From JAWLGW01 sp964569055 (GTDB taxonomy: Bacteria > Planctomycetota > J058): 9,062 bases of DNA. The notes beneath the pieces are model-generated. The model did not search any database, was not told where the DNA came from, and saw only the letters and a program-made list of their open reading frames with translations. Both the position numbers and the translations under genes were made by a program. Shown one piece after another: positions 1 through 7,477 of the stretch. Within the stretch, counting starts at the first letter, position 1; each line of letters begins with the position of its first letter. The stretch is from contig CAZMSZ010000315.1 of assembly GCA_964569055.1 (NCBI GenBank), positions 1-9,062 of the forward strand, read 5' to 3'.

Positions 1-1
1 G

Positions 2-1966
2 TTCGTCTCCGGCCTCGGGCCGATCGGACCGGCGAGCGACGTGTGGGCGCTCGGGCTGGTGCTGTACGAGGCGCTCGCCGAGCGGCACCCGTTCGCGGCG
101 GGGCCGGAGGACGACCTCGCGGCGCTGCTGCGCCGGACCGCCCTCGGCGCGCTGGCCCCGCCGCGTCCGCCAGGCGGCGCCAGGCCCCGCTCGCGCGTGG
201 CGCGCGCGCTCGAGGCGGTGTGCCTGCGCTGCCTCGAGCGCGACCCCGCGCGGCGATACGCCGACGGCGAGGCGCTCGCGGCGGCCCTCGACGCGGCGCT
301 GGCCGGGGTGGCCCCGCGGCGCGGCAAGACAACGCCCGCGATCGCCGCGCTGGTGGCGCTGCTGCTGGCCGCGGCGATCGCTTACGCCGCGGCGGGAGCG
401 GGCGCGGCTCGCGACCGCCAGGCGGCGACGCCGCCGGCGCGCTCGGCGCCGAGCTCCGAGTCGCCCTCGTTCGAGCTCGCCTGCGCGCGGCTCGAGGCCC
501 AGACGGCGGCGATCGGCTCGACCGTGGCCGAGCGGTACCTGTGGGCGGCCTTCGCGCGCGTGCGCGCGGAGCCAGGCGCCCCCCGCGAGCTCCTCGCCTA
601 CGAGCTGCTCCTCCTCGACGACCCGGTCGAGGCGCGGTGGGTGCTGCGCGGCGTGCCGAGCGGACCGCGCCGCGCGGCGCTCGAGGCGCTCGCGCTGCTG
701 GCCCTCGGACGCGCTCGCGAGGCGGCGGCTCTCCCCGCGCTCCCACCCCGCGTTCGTGGCTACGCGGCGCTGCTGGCCGGGGACGTCGCGCGCGCGAGGC
801 CCGCGCTCGCGAGCCCCGAGGACCGGCTCGCGGTCGACGTCATCCGGACGGCCAACGAGCTGCGGGCCCAGCTCGCGACGCCCGCCCCGGACATCCACGG
901 CTGGATGTTCCACTTCGGGCGCCTGCTGGACCTGGCCGCGCCGCTGGCGCGCGGCGACCTGCTCCAGCGGATCGCGCTCCGGCGCGCGCTCGACGCGATC
1001 CCCGAGCTGGCGCTGGCCACGACGCGCTTCCTGGGGGCCTTCTCTCACACGGAGCTGTTGGGCGCGCTCGACGCGCTCGTCGAGCGCGGGCGCGCGCTCG
1101 ACGCGTGCCCCGGCACGCTCACGCGGCTCGACCTCGCGCGGGCGTGCCCCCGGCTCGCGCTGGGCGCCCTCGACGTCCCGCGCAGGTTGAGGCGCGCGCA
1201 TCCGCAGCGGTGGACGCTGCCCTTGCCCGAGGAGCTGCGCCTCATAGCGACGTCGGTTTGGTTCGTGGGGACGCGCCCGCCCAACGCGGCCGATGAGGCC
1301 GAGGAGGCGCTCGCGCTCCGGACCAGGTCGGGCCTCGTCGTGAATCGCGTGCGCTACGAGCTGCACGCCGGGCTCGCTCGCCTGTACCGCGACCTCGCCT
1401 GTGGAGCCTACGCCCGCGGCGAGCGTGCCCTCGGCGACGCCACGCTCGAGCGGGCGAACGCGCACGGGCGCGCGCGTCGGCGCGAGTGGGCCGCGTCGGG
1501 GCGGAGCTCGGCGCTGCCGTGGCTGCGACGGATCACCGTCGAGATGGAGGACGTCGTGCGCGCGCTGGTCATGCGCGACCTCCCGGCCGCGCGTGAGCAG
1601 CTCGAGCTCCTCTCGCGCAGCATCGAGCAGGTGGACGCGGGCGACGCGACCCGGTTGGCGGCGGGCGAGGCCGTGATCGCGCTGCTCGCGGGCGAGTGCG
1701 CGCTGCTGGAGCGGGACTGGGCGGCTGCGCGCGCCGCGATCGAGGGAGCGCTGCGGCGGGCGCCGGACCACGTCCGCTTCGACGAGGCCTGGGGCGCGCT
1801 CGCGCACCTCGAGCTGCTCACGGGCGACCGGCGGGGCGTCGCCGACGTGCTGGCGCGCCTGCGGGCGGCGCCCGGGACGCCCTCCATGATGGTCGGGCTC
1901 ACGTGGCACCATCCGCGGGAGCGGCTCGGCGAGGTCCTGTCGGGCGGCTGGTGGCCGGGGCGGTGA
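2..1966 (+). CDS. Ser/Thr protein kinase with TPR-like C-terminal region (5' end outside window)
   Basis: The reading frame is open from position 2 to a TGA at 1964-1966; the start and most of the kinase domain lie upstream of the window. What remains begins in the kinase C-lobe just after the APE motif (GPASDVWALGLVLYEAL, then HPFAAG and the conserved EAVCLRCLERDPARRYADGEAL). One hydrophobic segment follows at about nt 335-400, after a short basic stretch, so the kinase should be cytoplasmic and the rest should lie across the inner membrane. The remaining roughly 500 residues are Ala/Leu/Arg-rich helices with TPR-like pairs (LLAGECALLERDWAAARAAIEGAL), ending in GGWWPGR. It is a paralogue of the complete kinase 50 bp downstream along its whole visible length. 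The window edge, not a mutation, explains the missing start. Substrate and ligand are unknown. The ATG at 41 lies inside the kinase domain and is not the start. Confidence 0.9.
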   Translation, partial: FVSGLGPIGPASDVWALGLVLYEALAERHPFAAGPEDDLAALLRRTALGALAPPRPPGGARPRSRVARALEAVCLRCLERDPARRYADGEALAAALDAALAGVAPRRGKTTPAIAALVALLLAAAIAYAAAGAGAARDRQAATPPARSAPSSESPSFELACARLEAQTAAIGSTVAERYLWAAFARVRAEPGAPRELLAYELLLLDDPVEARWVLRGVPSGPRRAALEALALLALGRAREAAALPALPPRVRGYAALLAGDVARARPALASPEDRLAVDVIRTANELRAQLATPAPDIHGWMFHFGRLLDLAAPLARGDLLQRIALRRALDAIPELALATTRFLGAFSHTELLGALDALVERGRALDACPGTLTRLDLARACPRLALGALDVPRRLRRAHPQRWTLPLPEELRLIATSVWFVGTRPPNAADEAEEALALRTRSGLVVNRVRYELHAGLARLYRDLACGAYARGERALGDATLERANAHGRARRREWAASGRSSALPWLRRITVEMEDVVRALVMRDLPAAREQLELLSRSIEQVDAGDATRLAAGEAVIALLAGECALLERDWAAARAAIEGALRRAPDHVRFDEAWGALAHLELLTGDRRGVADVLARLRAAPGTPSMMVGLTWHHPRERLGEVLSGGWWPGR

Positions 1967-2002
1967 GCGTGCGGGCGAGCGGTGGTCGGGTCATGGTTCG
2001 GC

Positions 2003-2007
2003 GAGGG
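2003..2007 (+). promoter_or_regulatory. Ribosome binding site deciding the GTG start at 2017
   Basis: GAGGG lies 9 nt before a GTG at 2017. An in-frame TAG at 2008-2010 sits between them and blocks any start further upstream in this frame, so GTG 2017 is the first possible start of the second kinase. No promoter is obvious in the 50-nt gap from 1967 to 2016, so co-transcription with the upstream kinase is likely. Confidence 0.6.
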
Positions 2008-2016
2008 TAGGCAGCG

Positions 2017-4656
2017 GTGGACGAGGGCGACGCGACCGACCGCGCGGCGGAGCAGCCGGCCACGGCTCGGCACGAGCTCGAGACCGCGCCCATCGCCCGG
2101 CCCGACGCCGAGACCGCGCCGCTCCCCCGACCCGACGCCGAGACCGCCTCGCTCGCGCCGGGACCTCGCGCGCGAGCGTCCGCGGCGCCGGCGCTCGAGC
2201 CGCGCCTGGGCGCGAAGATCGACGGGCGCTACGAGCTGCTCGCCGAGCTCGGTCGCGGCGGGTTCGGCGTGGTGTATCGCGCACGAGACCTCGAGCTGAG
2301 GCGCGAGGTCGCGCTCAAGCTGCTCCGCGGCCAGGAGGGGACGCGGCAGGCCCGATTCCTGCGGGAAGGGGAGCTGACCGCGGCGCTCGACCACCCCGGG
2401 ATCGTGAGGGTGCACGCGCGCGGCGAGGCGGCCGAGGGGCCGTACCTCGTCTACGAGCTGGTCGAGGGGGCGCGCACCCTGCGGGACGTGCTGCCCGAGC
2501 TCGCGCCGAGCGAGGCGGCGGCGCGGGCGCGCGACGTGGCCCGCGCGCTCGGGCACGCCCACGCGCGCGGGGTGGTCCACCGCGACGTGAAGCCGGCCAA
2601 CGTGCTGATCGACCGCGAGGGGCGGGTCCGGGTGGCGGACTTCGGCCTGGCGCTCGCCGCGGGGAGCGAGCGGCTGACGCGGAGCGGCGAGGCGGTCGGC
2701 ACGCCGCACTACCTCGCGCCCGAGGCGTTCGTGCCGGGGCTGGGGCCGGTCGGACCCCCGGCCGACGTGTGGGCGGTCGGCGTGATCCTGTACGAGGCGT
2801 TTACCGGCCGGCACCCGTTCGCCGCGGGCGGCCTCGACCTCGCGTCGCTGCTGCGGCGGATCGCGCTCGCGCGGCCCGCGGCCCCGCGCCGGCTGGCGTC
2901 CGTGCCGCGCGCGCTCGAGGCGGTGTGCCTGCGCTGCCTGGAGCGCGACCCCATGGCGCGCTACCCCGACGGCGAGACGCTCGCGGCGGCGCTGGACCAG
3001 GCGTTGGCCGGGCGTCTCTCCGCGTGGCCCCGCGGGCGGCACCTCGCCGCCGCGGCCTCGCTGGGCGCGCTCACGCTCGGGGTCGCGCTGGCGTGGACCG
3101 GTCTGCGGTCGCGAGGCGGCCCACCCGACGCTCCGAGCGAGGTCGGGTCCGACGCCGCCGGCGTGGCGCCCGCGCGCGAGCGCGCGGCCGCGCTGGGCGG
3201 CGGGCTCGCGGCGCTCGAGCAGGCGTTCGCGGCGCTGACCCCCGCGGAGGCCATGGCGCGCCTGGAGGCCGAGCCGGCGCTCGAGGGCGCCGCGCCGCGC
3301 GACGCGCTGCTCGTGGCCTGCGAGCGGCTGCTGCTCGAGGACCCGGCCGGCGCGCGGGCCGCGCTGGCGCACGCGCCGCCCGGCCCCGAGCGCGCGCGGC
3401 TGCGCGTGCTCGCGGCGTTCGTGGCGGGCGACTCGCTCGAGATGCTGCGCCTGACCGCCCCCGCCGTGGCCGAGCGGCCGGGCGGCTCGGAGGGCGCCTC
3501 GATCCCGGCGCGCACGCGGGTCTATCTGAAGCTGTTGACCCGGCACGACCCGGTGGACCCCCAGCAGCAGCGGGCGCTGATGGGGACGCTCGACCCCACG
3601 GCGCAGGAGGTCGCCGCGGCGGCGACGACCCTGCGCGCCGACTGCGAGGTGCTGATCGGCGCGCCCGACGAGCTGGTGGCGAGCGGGCGGCGGCTCCTCG
3701 AGCTCGCGCGCCCGCTCGGGCGGGGAGACCTCGAGCAGCGGCTGGTCCTGCGCGACGCGCTGAACGCGATCGTCGAGATGGCGCTCGCGGTCGGACGGCT
3801 GCGAGGGGCCTATCTCGGCCTGCCCAAGCTCGAGCGGCTGCTCCTCGAGGCGGCCGAGCTCGACCCCGCGCCCGGGCCGCAGGATCGCCTCGCGCTGGCG
3901 CAGGCCTGGATCGAGCTCACCCGGGCGGCGACGGGGACGGAGGTGCGGATCCACGAGCAGGTGCGCCGCGACCCTCACCGCTGGGCCGGCTCGCTCTCGC
4001 CCGCCGGGCAATGGGTCGCGCACGCGCTGTGGTTCCTCACCCGCGCGACGTTCGAGCACGTCCCCTCGGGGGAGCTCGCGGCCACGCTGCAGGGACCGGC
4101 CAGTCAGCTCACCATGCGCCTGCAGGTCGACCTGCGGGTGGACCTCGCGCGCGTCCTGCGCGACCGAGCGGTCGGGCTGCGCGCCGGCGGGCGGGAGCGC
4201 GAGACCGCCGAGCTGTTCGCGCGGGCGCGCCGCCACCTCGAGGACGCGGTGGCGTTCGCCAAGCTGACGGCGGACACGGCCGGCGTGGTGCGCGTCCAGC
4301 AGGTCGTGACCGCGCTCGCGGCGAGTGACGTGTCCGCCGCGCGCGCGCTCCTCGCCGCGGGGCCGTTCGACCGCGCCCTGCTCGCGCTGCTGGAGGGCGA
4401 GGCCGCGTTGATCGCGGGGGACCTCGCCGGCGCGCGGTCGCACCTCGAGGAGGCCGTGCGCCAGCGCCGGTACGCGGCGGCGTTCGGGGCGCTGGCGCAC
4501 CTCGAGCTGCTCGAGGGGCGCCCCGAGGTGGCGCAGGCCCTGCTGCGGCAGGGCGCGGCCTCGCCGAGGGCGCTCGAGGCGCTCGGCCTCGACTGGCACG
4601 AGCCGCCGTTGGCCGCGAACACCCTCCGCGGCGGCTGGTGGCCCGGCGCGCGCTAG
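2017..4656 (+). CDS. Receptor-type Ser/Thr protein kinase, single-pass, with TPR-like C-terminal region
   Basis: This is a complete 879-residue Hanks-type (PknB-like) kinase with a GTG start. Residues 1-68 are a low-complexity tail with three decapeptide repeats. The kinase domain covers about 70-332: glycine loop GRGGFGVV (79-86), catalytic Lys101, probable helix-C Glu117, catalytic loop HRDVKPAN (188-195), DFG (208-210) and APE (234-236). All key residues are present, and it is an RD kinase, so activation-loop phosphorylation (candidates T221, S223, T229) probably controls it. A membrane segment lies at about 343-363. Residues 370-879 are helical and TPR-like, clearest at 789-843 (LEGEAALIAGDLAGARSHLEEAV), and would lie outside the cytoplasm if the single membrane segment is correct. 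The upstream neighbour is a paralogue; the downstream gene is convergent, with only 9 bp between the stops. The kinase call is secure; the role of the C-terminal region is unknown. Confidence 0.96.
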   Translation: MDEGDATDRAAEQPATARHELETAPIARPDAETAPLPRPDAETASLAPGPRARASAAPALEPRLGAKIDGRYELLAELGRGGFGVVYRARDLELRREVALKLLRGQEGTRQARFLREGELTAALDHPGIVRVHARGEAAEGPYLVYELVEGARTLRDVLPELAPSEAAARARDVARALGHAHARGVVHRDVKPANVLIDREGRVRVADFGLALAAGSERLTRSGEAVGTPHYLAPEAFVPGLGPVGPPADVWAVGVILYEAFTGRHPFAAGGLDLASLLRRIALARPAAPRRLASVPRALEAVCLRCLERDPMARYPDGETLAAALDQALAGRLSAWPRGRHLAAAASLGALTLGVALAWTGLRSRGGPPDAPSEVGSDAAGVAPARERAAALGGGLAALEQAFAALTPAEAMARLEAEPALEGAAPRDALLVACERLLLEDPAGARAALAHAPPGPERARLRVLAAFVAGDSLEMLRLTAPAVAERPGGSEGASIPARTRVYLKLLTRHDPVDPQQQRALMGTLDPTAQEVAAAATTLRADCEVLIGAPDELVASGRRLLELARPLGRGDLEQRLVLRDALNAIVEMALAVGRLRGAYLGLPKLERLLLEAAELDPAPGPQDRLALAQAWIELTRAATGTEVRIHEQVRRDPHRWAGSLSPAGQWVAHALWFLTRATFEHVPSGELAATLQGPASQLTMRLQVDLRVDLARVLRDRAVGLRAGGRERETAELFARARRHLEDAVAFAKLTADTAGVVRVQQVVTALAASDVSAARALLAAGPFDRALLALLEGEAALIAGDLAGARSHLEEAVRQRRYAAAFGALAHLELLEGRPEVAQALLRQGAASPRALEALGLDWHEPPLAANTLRGGWWPGAR
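2080..2169 (+). repeat. Three tandem 30-bp repeats coding ETA(P/S) decapeptides
   Basis: Three in-frame 30-bp units start at 2080, 2110 and 2140 and encode ETAPIARPDA, ETAPLPRPDA and ETASLAPGPR (residues 22-51) in the cytoplasmic tail before the kinase domain. Units one and two are the closest; the third has diverged in its second half. Each unit has Glu-Thr-Ala followed by Ile or Leu at position +3 from the Thr. The units could be a simple flexible linker or phospho-acceptor sites. Confidence 0.8.
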
Positions 4657-4665
4657 CGGGCGAGC

Positions 4666-6225
4666 TCAGAACAGGATCGAGACCTGCACCCGCACGCCGT
4701 CGAACGACTGCTTGTAGCGGTCGGTGTCGTCCTTCACGATCGTCTGGAGCGAGTACCACTCCACGAGCACGAACGAGTGCTCCACCAGCTCGAAGCGCAC
4801 CCCCGCGCGCCACTCGCGATACTTGAAGCTGCGCTCCTCGGTGGTGCCGAACAGGTTGGTGCGGAAGTCGAGCCACTGGATGTCGCCGTAGGCGAAGATC
4901 GGGCCCCAGATCAGCACCTCCGCGGCCGCGCCCAGCCCGGGGATCAGCGTCTCGAACGAGTCCTTCTCCGAGCTGAGGTTCCCGCGGATCCGCAGCTCGT
5001 GCTTCATGTAGCGCTGGGTCGTGATGATGCTCAGCGTGACGTAGTCGACGATCGGGATGTCGATCGCGCCGCCCAGCGCGATCGTGCGGAACCGGTAGCG
5101 GCTGTCGAGGAGCTCGCCCGGGAAGTAGAACCCCGCGTCCCAGTCGAACGCGCCCTCGTTGATCCGCTCCCCTTGCCAGACCTGCTCCATGTACTGGATC
5201 CAGATCCGGCCGCCGTTCTTCCAGGTGAGGGCGACCTCGAAGGTCGGCACGAAGAACTCGGGGTCGAGGTCGAGGTCGTTCTCGTAGTTGAGCTTGGCCC
5301 CCTTTTGGTCCCCCTCGTCCACGCGGCTGCTCCCCGTGACGATCGGCAGGTAGTAGCCGAGGCGCACGCGGGTCACGAGGTCGCCGACCGCCGCCGTCTC
5401 GGGGGTCGGATCGGGGAACAGCTGCGCCGCCGCGGGCTCGGGCGCCGCGAGCAGGACCAGCGCCGCGGCGGCCACCCCGAGCGGCTTGCCCGCGCGGGGC
5501 GCGCCGGGGGCGGGCGTCAGGCGGCGCGCGGCGAGGAGCGCCCAGCCGGCCGCGGCGGCCGCGGCGGCCCAGGCCAGCGCGGTCCCCGGCGCGACGTACG
5601 CGAACGGGCGCGCCTGGCCGACGGGCAGCAGCGTGTAGAGCGTGCCGCCGCGGATCACGTCGAGCTCGCCCAGGCTGCCGGCCAGGACGGGGAGCGGGGC
5701 GCGCAGCACCAGCTCCAGCGCGCGCTCGGGGCCGAGGAGCGGGACCAGCAGCGGCTGCGCGCCGTAGGGCAGCGCCAGCGCCGCCAGCGCGGCCAGCGTC
5801 ACCGCCGGCTGCCCGACGCGCCCGAGGGCGGCGGTCCAGCCCGCGAGCGCGGCGGTCCACAGGGCGAGGTACGCGAGCGCCAGCGCGCCGGCGCTCGAGG
5901 CCAGCCCCGCGCCGAGCCCGGCGAGGGCGAGGCCGCTCAGGGCCGCCGCGAGCTCCGCCAGCGGGGCCGTCGGCCCGAGGCCCTGCTCGCGCGCGCGCGC
6001 CACCCGCCACGGCGCGACCACGGCCAGCGCGGCGGCGGCCGCCACGGCGAGCGGCGCGAGGCGACCGTCGGCCGACGCGGCGAGCGCGCCGGCCCCGAGC
6101 GCGAACGAGGCGGCCGCGGCGAGCCCGGCGCGGAGCGTCCTCGAAGTCGCGATCGTCACGGCCCACCCCGGCGGTCGTTCGCCGCTACCTTGACGCGCGG
6201 GGGTCACCATGGGGTCACCGTCCAC
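4666..6225 (-). CDS. Polytopic membrane domain fused to C-terminal outer-membrane beta-barrel-like domain
   Basis: The frame encodes 519 residues. Residues 1-232 form an Ala/Leu-rich polytopic membrane domain with about six hydrophobic segments (near 33-53, 56-72, 92-110, 113-134, 141-164 and 209-232); I do not recognise its family. Residues 245-268 look like an internal signal peptide: basic RAGK, a hydrophobic run, then PAAA before Gln268. Residues 283-519 alternate polar and hydrophobic residues, are rich in Tyr/Trp/Phe and end in VSILF, the C-terminal aromatic signal typical of outer-membrane barrels. I find no good separate start for the barrel: the only nearby in-frame candidate, GTG at 5475, would leave a signal peptide without basic residues. 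The start is uncertain: GTG 6225 (4 nt after the kinase stop), ATG 6210 (GGTGA 4 nt upstream), or GTG 6159 just before the first membrane segment. It is last in a unit with trmL and the FHA-kinase. Function is unknown. Confidence 0.82.
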   Translation of the reverse strand: MDGDPMVTPARQGSGERPPGWAVTIATSRTLRAGLAAAASFALGAGALAASADGRLAPLAVAAAAALAVVAPWRVARAREQGLGPTAPLAELAAALSGLALAGLGAGLASSAGALALAYLALWTAALAGWTAALGRVGQPAVTLAALAALALPYGAQPLLVPLLGPERALELVLRAPLPVLAGSLGELDVIRGGTLYTLLPVGQARPFAYVAPGTALAWAAAAAAAGWALLAARRLTPAPGAPRAGKPLGVAAAALVLLAAPEPAAAQLFPDPTPETAAVGDLVTRVRLGYYLPIVTGSSRVDEGDQKGAKLNYENDLDLDPEFFVPTFEVALTWKNGGRIWIQYMEQVWQGERINEGAFDWDAGFYFPGELLDSRYRFRTIALGGAIDIPIVDYVTLSIITTQRYMKHELRIRGNLSSEKDSFETLIPGLGAAAEVLIWGPIFAYGDIQWLDFRTNLFGTTEERSFKYREWRAGVRFELVEHSFVLVEWYSLQTIVKDDTDRYKQSFDGVRVQVSILF

Positions 6226-6229
6226 CGCC

Positions 6230-7477
6230 TCACCGCGGGAACAGGTTCGTGCCGTCGGTCGAGTCGGCCAGGCTCCAGCCGTCGGGCCGCCCCGGCACGA
6301 ACGCGGGGTAGAGCTTCGCGCGCAGGCGCCGCAGCTCGTCCGCCACGGCGCGCGCCGAGGGCGGGCGGTTGGCCGGCTCCTTCTCGAGCAGGTGGTGCAC
6401 GAGGTACACCACGTCGACGGGGCAGTCGCGGCGCAAGGAGCCGAGCGGCGGCGGCGGCTGGTCGATGATCTGCAGCAGCACCTTGGCGCTCTGGGGCAGG
6501 AAGGGCGGGCGGCCCCCGATCAGGTGGTACAGCGTGGCGCCCAGGCTGTAGAGGTCGGTCGCGAAGGTGACGGCCTTGGCCTCGGTCGCCTGCTCGGGCG
6601 AGACGTACGCCAAGGTGCCGAGCCCCTCGCCGGTGTGCGTGAGCGACTCGAGCGCGTCGAGCTCCTTGGCGATCCCGAAGTCGCTCAGCTTGGCGCGCCC
6701 CTCGGCCGTGAGCAGGATGTTCGCTGGCTTGATGTCGCGGTGGATCACCCCGGCCCGGTGCGCGGCCACCAGCGCCTCGGCCACCTGCTCGCCGATCGAG
6801 AGCGCCTCGGGGATCGCGAGCGGGCCCGAGAACAGCCGGTCCTTGGCGGAGAGGCCGTTGACGAGCTCCATGATCAGGTACACCCGCCCGTCGAGCATGC
6901 GCAGGTCGTAGACCTCGACCACGTTCGGGCTGTCGATCTTGAGGGCGAGGCGCCCCTCGCGCACGAAGCGCTCGCGCACCTCGTCGTCGTCGTCGAGCTC
7001 GCTGCGGAGCACCTTGACCGCCACGTTGCGCCCGAGCAGCTTCTGGCGGGCCGCGTAGACCCGCCCCGTCGCGCCGCGCCCGATCTCGCCCAGGATCTCG
7101 AACTCCTCGCGCGAGAGCAGCGGCTCGTCGAGGCGGCGCGTGCGCGCGCGCTCGCGTCGCGCCTGCTCGTCGACGCCGGTCAGCAGCACGGCGAACACGT
7201 GCTCCCCGAGCTGCAGCACGTCGTCGGGGCAGGCGAGGCGCGGCTCGCGCGGCGGGAGCTGCTGCTCGCCGAGGAACGTGCCGTTGCGGCTGCCGAGGTC
7301 GGTCACGCGCAGGCCGTCGGGGGTCAGCTCGATCGTGCAGTGGCTGCGCGAGACCTTCTCGTCCTCGACCCGGATGTGGGCGTCGCGCCCGCGGCCGAGC
7401 ACGAACGTCTGCCCCATGCGGACGACGTAGCGCCGCCCGACCTCACGGCCGGCCTGCTGTGTCAGCTCGGCGTGCAC
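6230..7477 (-). CDS. FHA-domain Ser/Thr protein kinase (soluble)
   Basis: This is a 415-residue fusion of an N-terminal FHA domain and a Hanks-type kinase. The FHA core at about 17-98 has the phosphothreonine-binding signature: GR (28-29), SRSH (43-46) and NGT (65-67). The kinase domain at about 126-390 has glycine loop GRGATGRV (133-140), Lys155, Glu174, HRDIKPAN (246-253), DFG (266-268) and SPE (293-295). Activation-loop candidates are T280, T282 and T288. No membrane segment is seen, so it should be cytoplasmic. I chose GTG 7477 because GGCGAGG lies 5 nt upstream and it gives an intact FHA first strand. The frame is open up to 8293, but that extension runs antisense to the lipoprotein gene and through trmL, so it is not used. 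Its first 16 nt overlap the end of trmL, which suggests translational coupling. FHA domains in such kinases usually recruit phosphorylated partners or the kinase itself; the substrate is unknown. Confidence 0.95.
   Translation of the reverse strand: MHAELTQQAGREVGRRYVVRMGQTFVLGRGRDAHIRVEDEKVSRSHCTIELTPDGLRVTDLGSRNGTFLGEQQLPPREPRLACPDDVLQLGEHVFAVLLTGVDEQARRERARTRRLDEPLLSREEFEILGEIGRGATGRVYAARQKLLGRNVAVKVLRSELDDDDEVRERFVREGRLALKIDSPNVVEVYDLRMLDGRVYLIMELVNGLSAKDRLFSGPLAIPEALSIGEQVAEALVAAHRAGVIHRDIKPANILLTAEGRAKLSDFGIAKELDALESLTHTGEGLGTLAYVSPEQATEAKAVTFATDLYSLGATLYHLIGGRPPFLPQSAKVLLQIIDQPPPPLGSLRRDCPVDVVYLVHHLLEKEPANRPPSARAVADELRRLRAKLYPAFVPGRPDGWSLADSTDGTNLFPR

Noticed and set aside
2..1966. First kinase as a broken gene lacking its catalytic residues
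   Set aside because: The frame is intact from the first bases of the window and the missing part is upstream; the truncation comes from the window edge.
1408..4599. Minus-strand open frame of 1063 codons antisense to both kinase genes
   Set aside because: It is extremely Arg/Pro/Gly-rich, has no recognisable domain, and covers two well-supported kinase genes. Long antisense frames are expected at this GC content.
5385..5415. Another ETA motif (ETAAV) just after the internal signal in the barrel protein
   Set aside because: It lies in a segment expected outside the cytoplasm and is short and Ala-rich, so a chance match to the kinase-tail repeats is more likely.
4777..6468. Plus-strand open frame of 563 codons across the barrel gene
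   Set aside because: Its Arg/Gly/Ala-rich composition has no motifs, and the opposite frame has clear membrane segments and a barrel.
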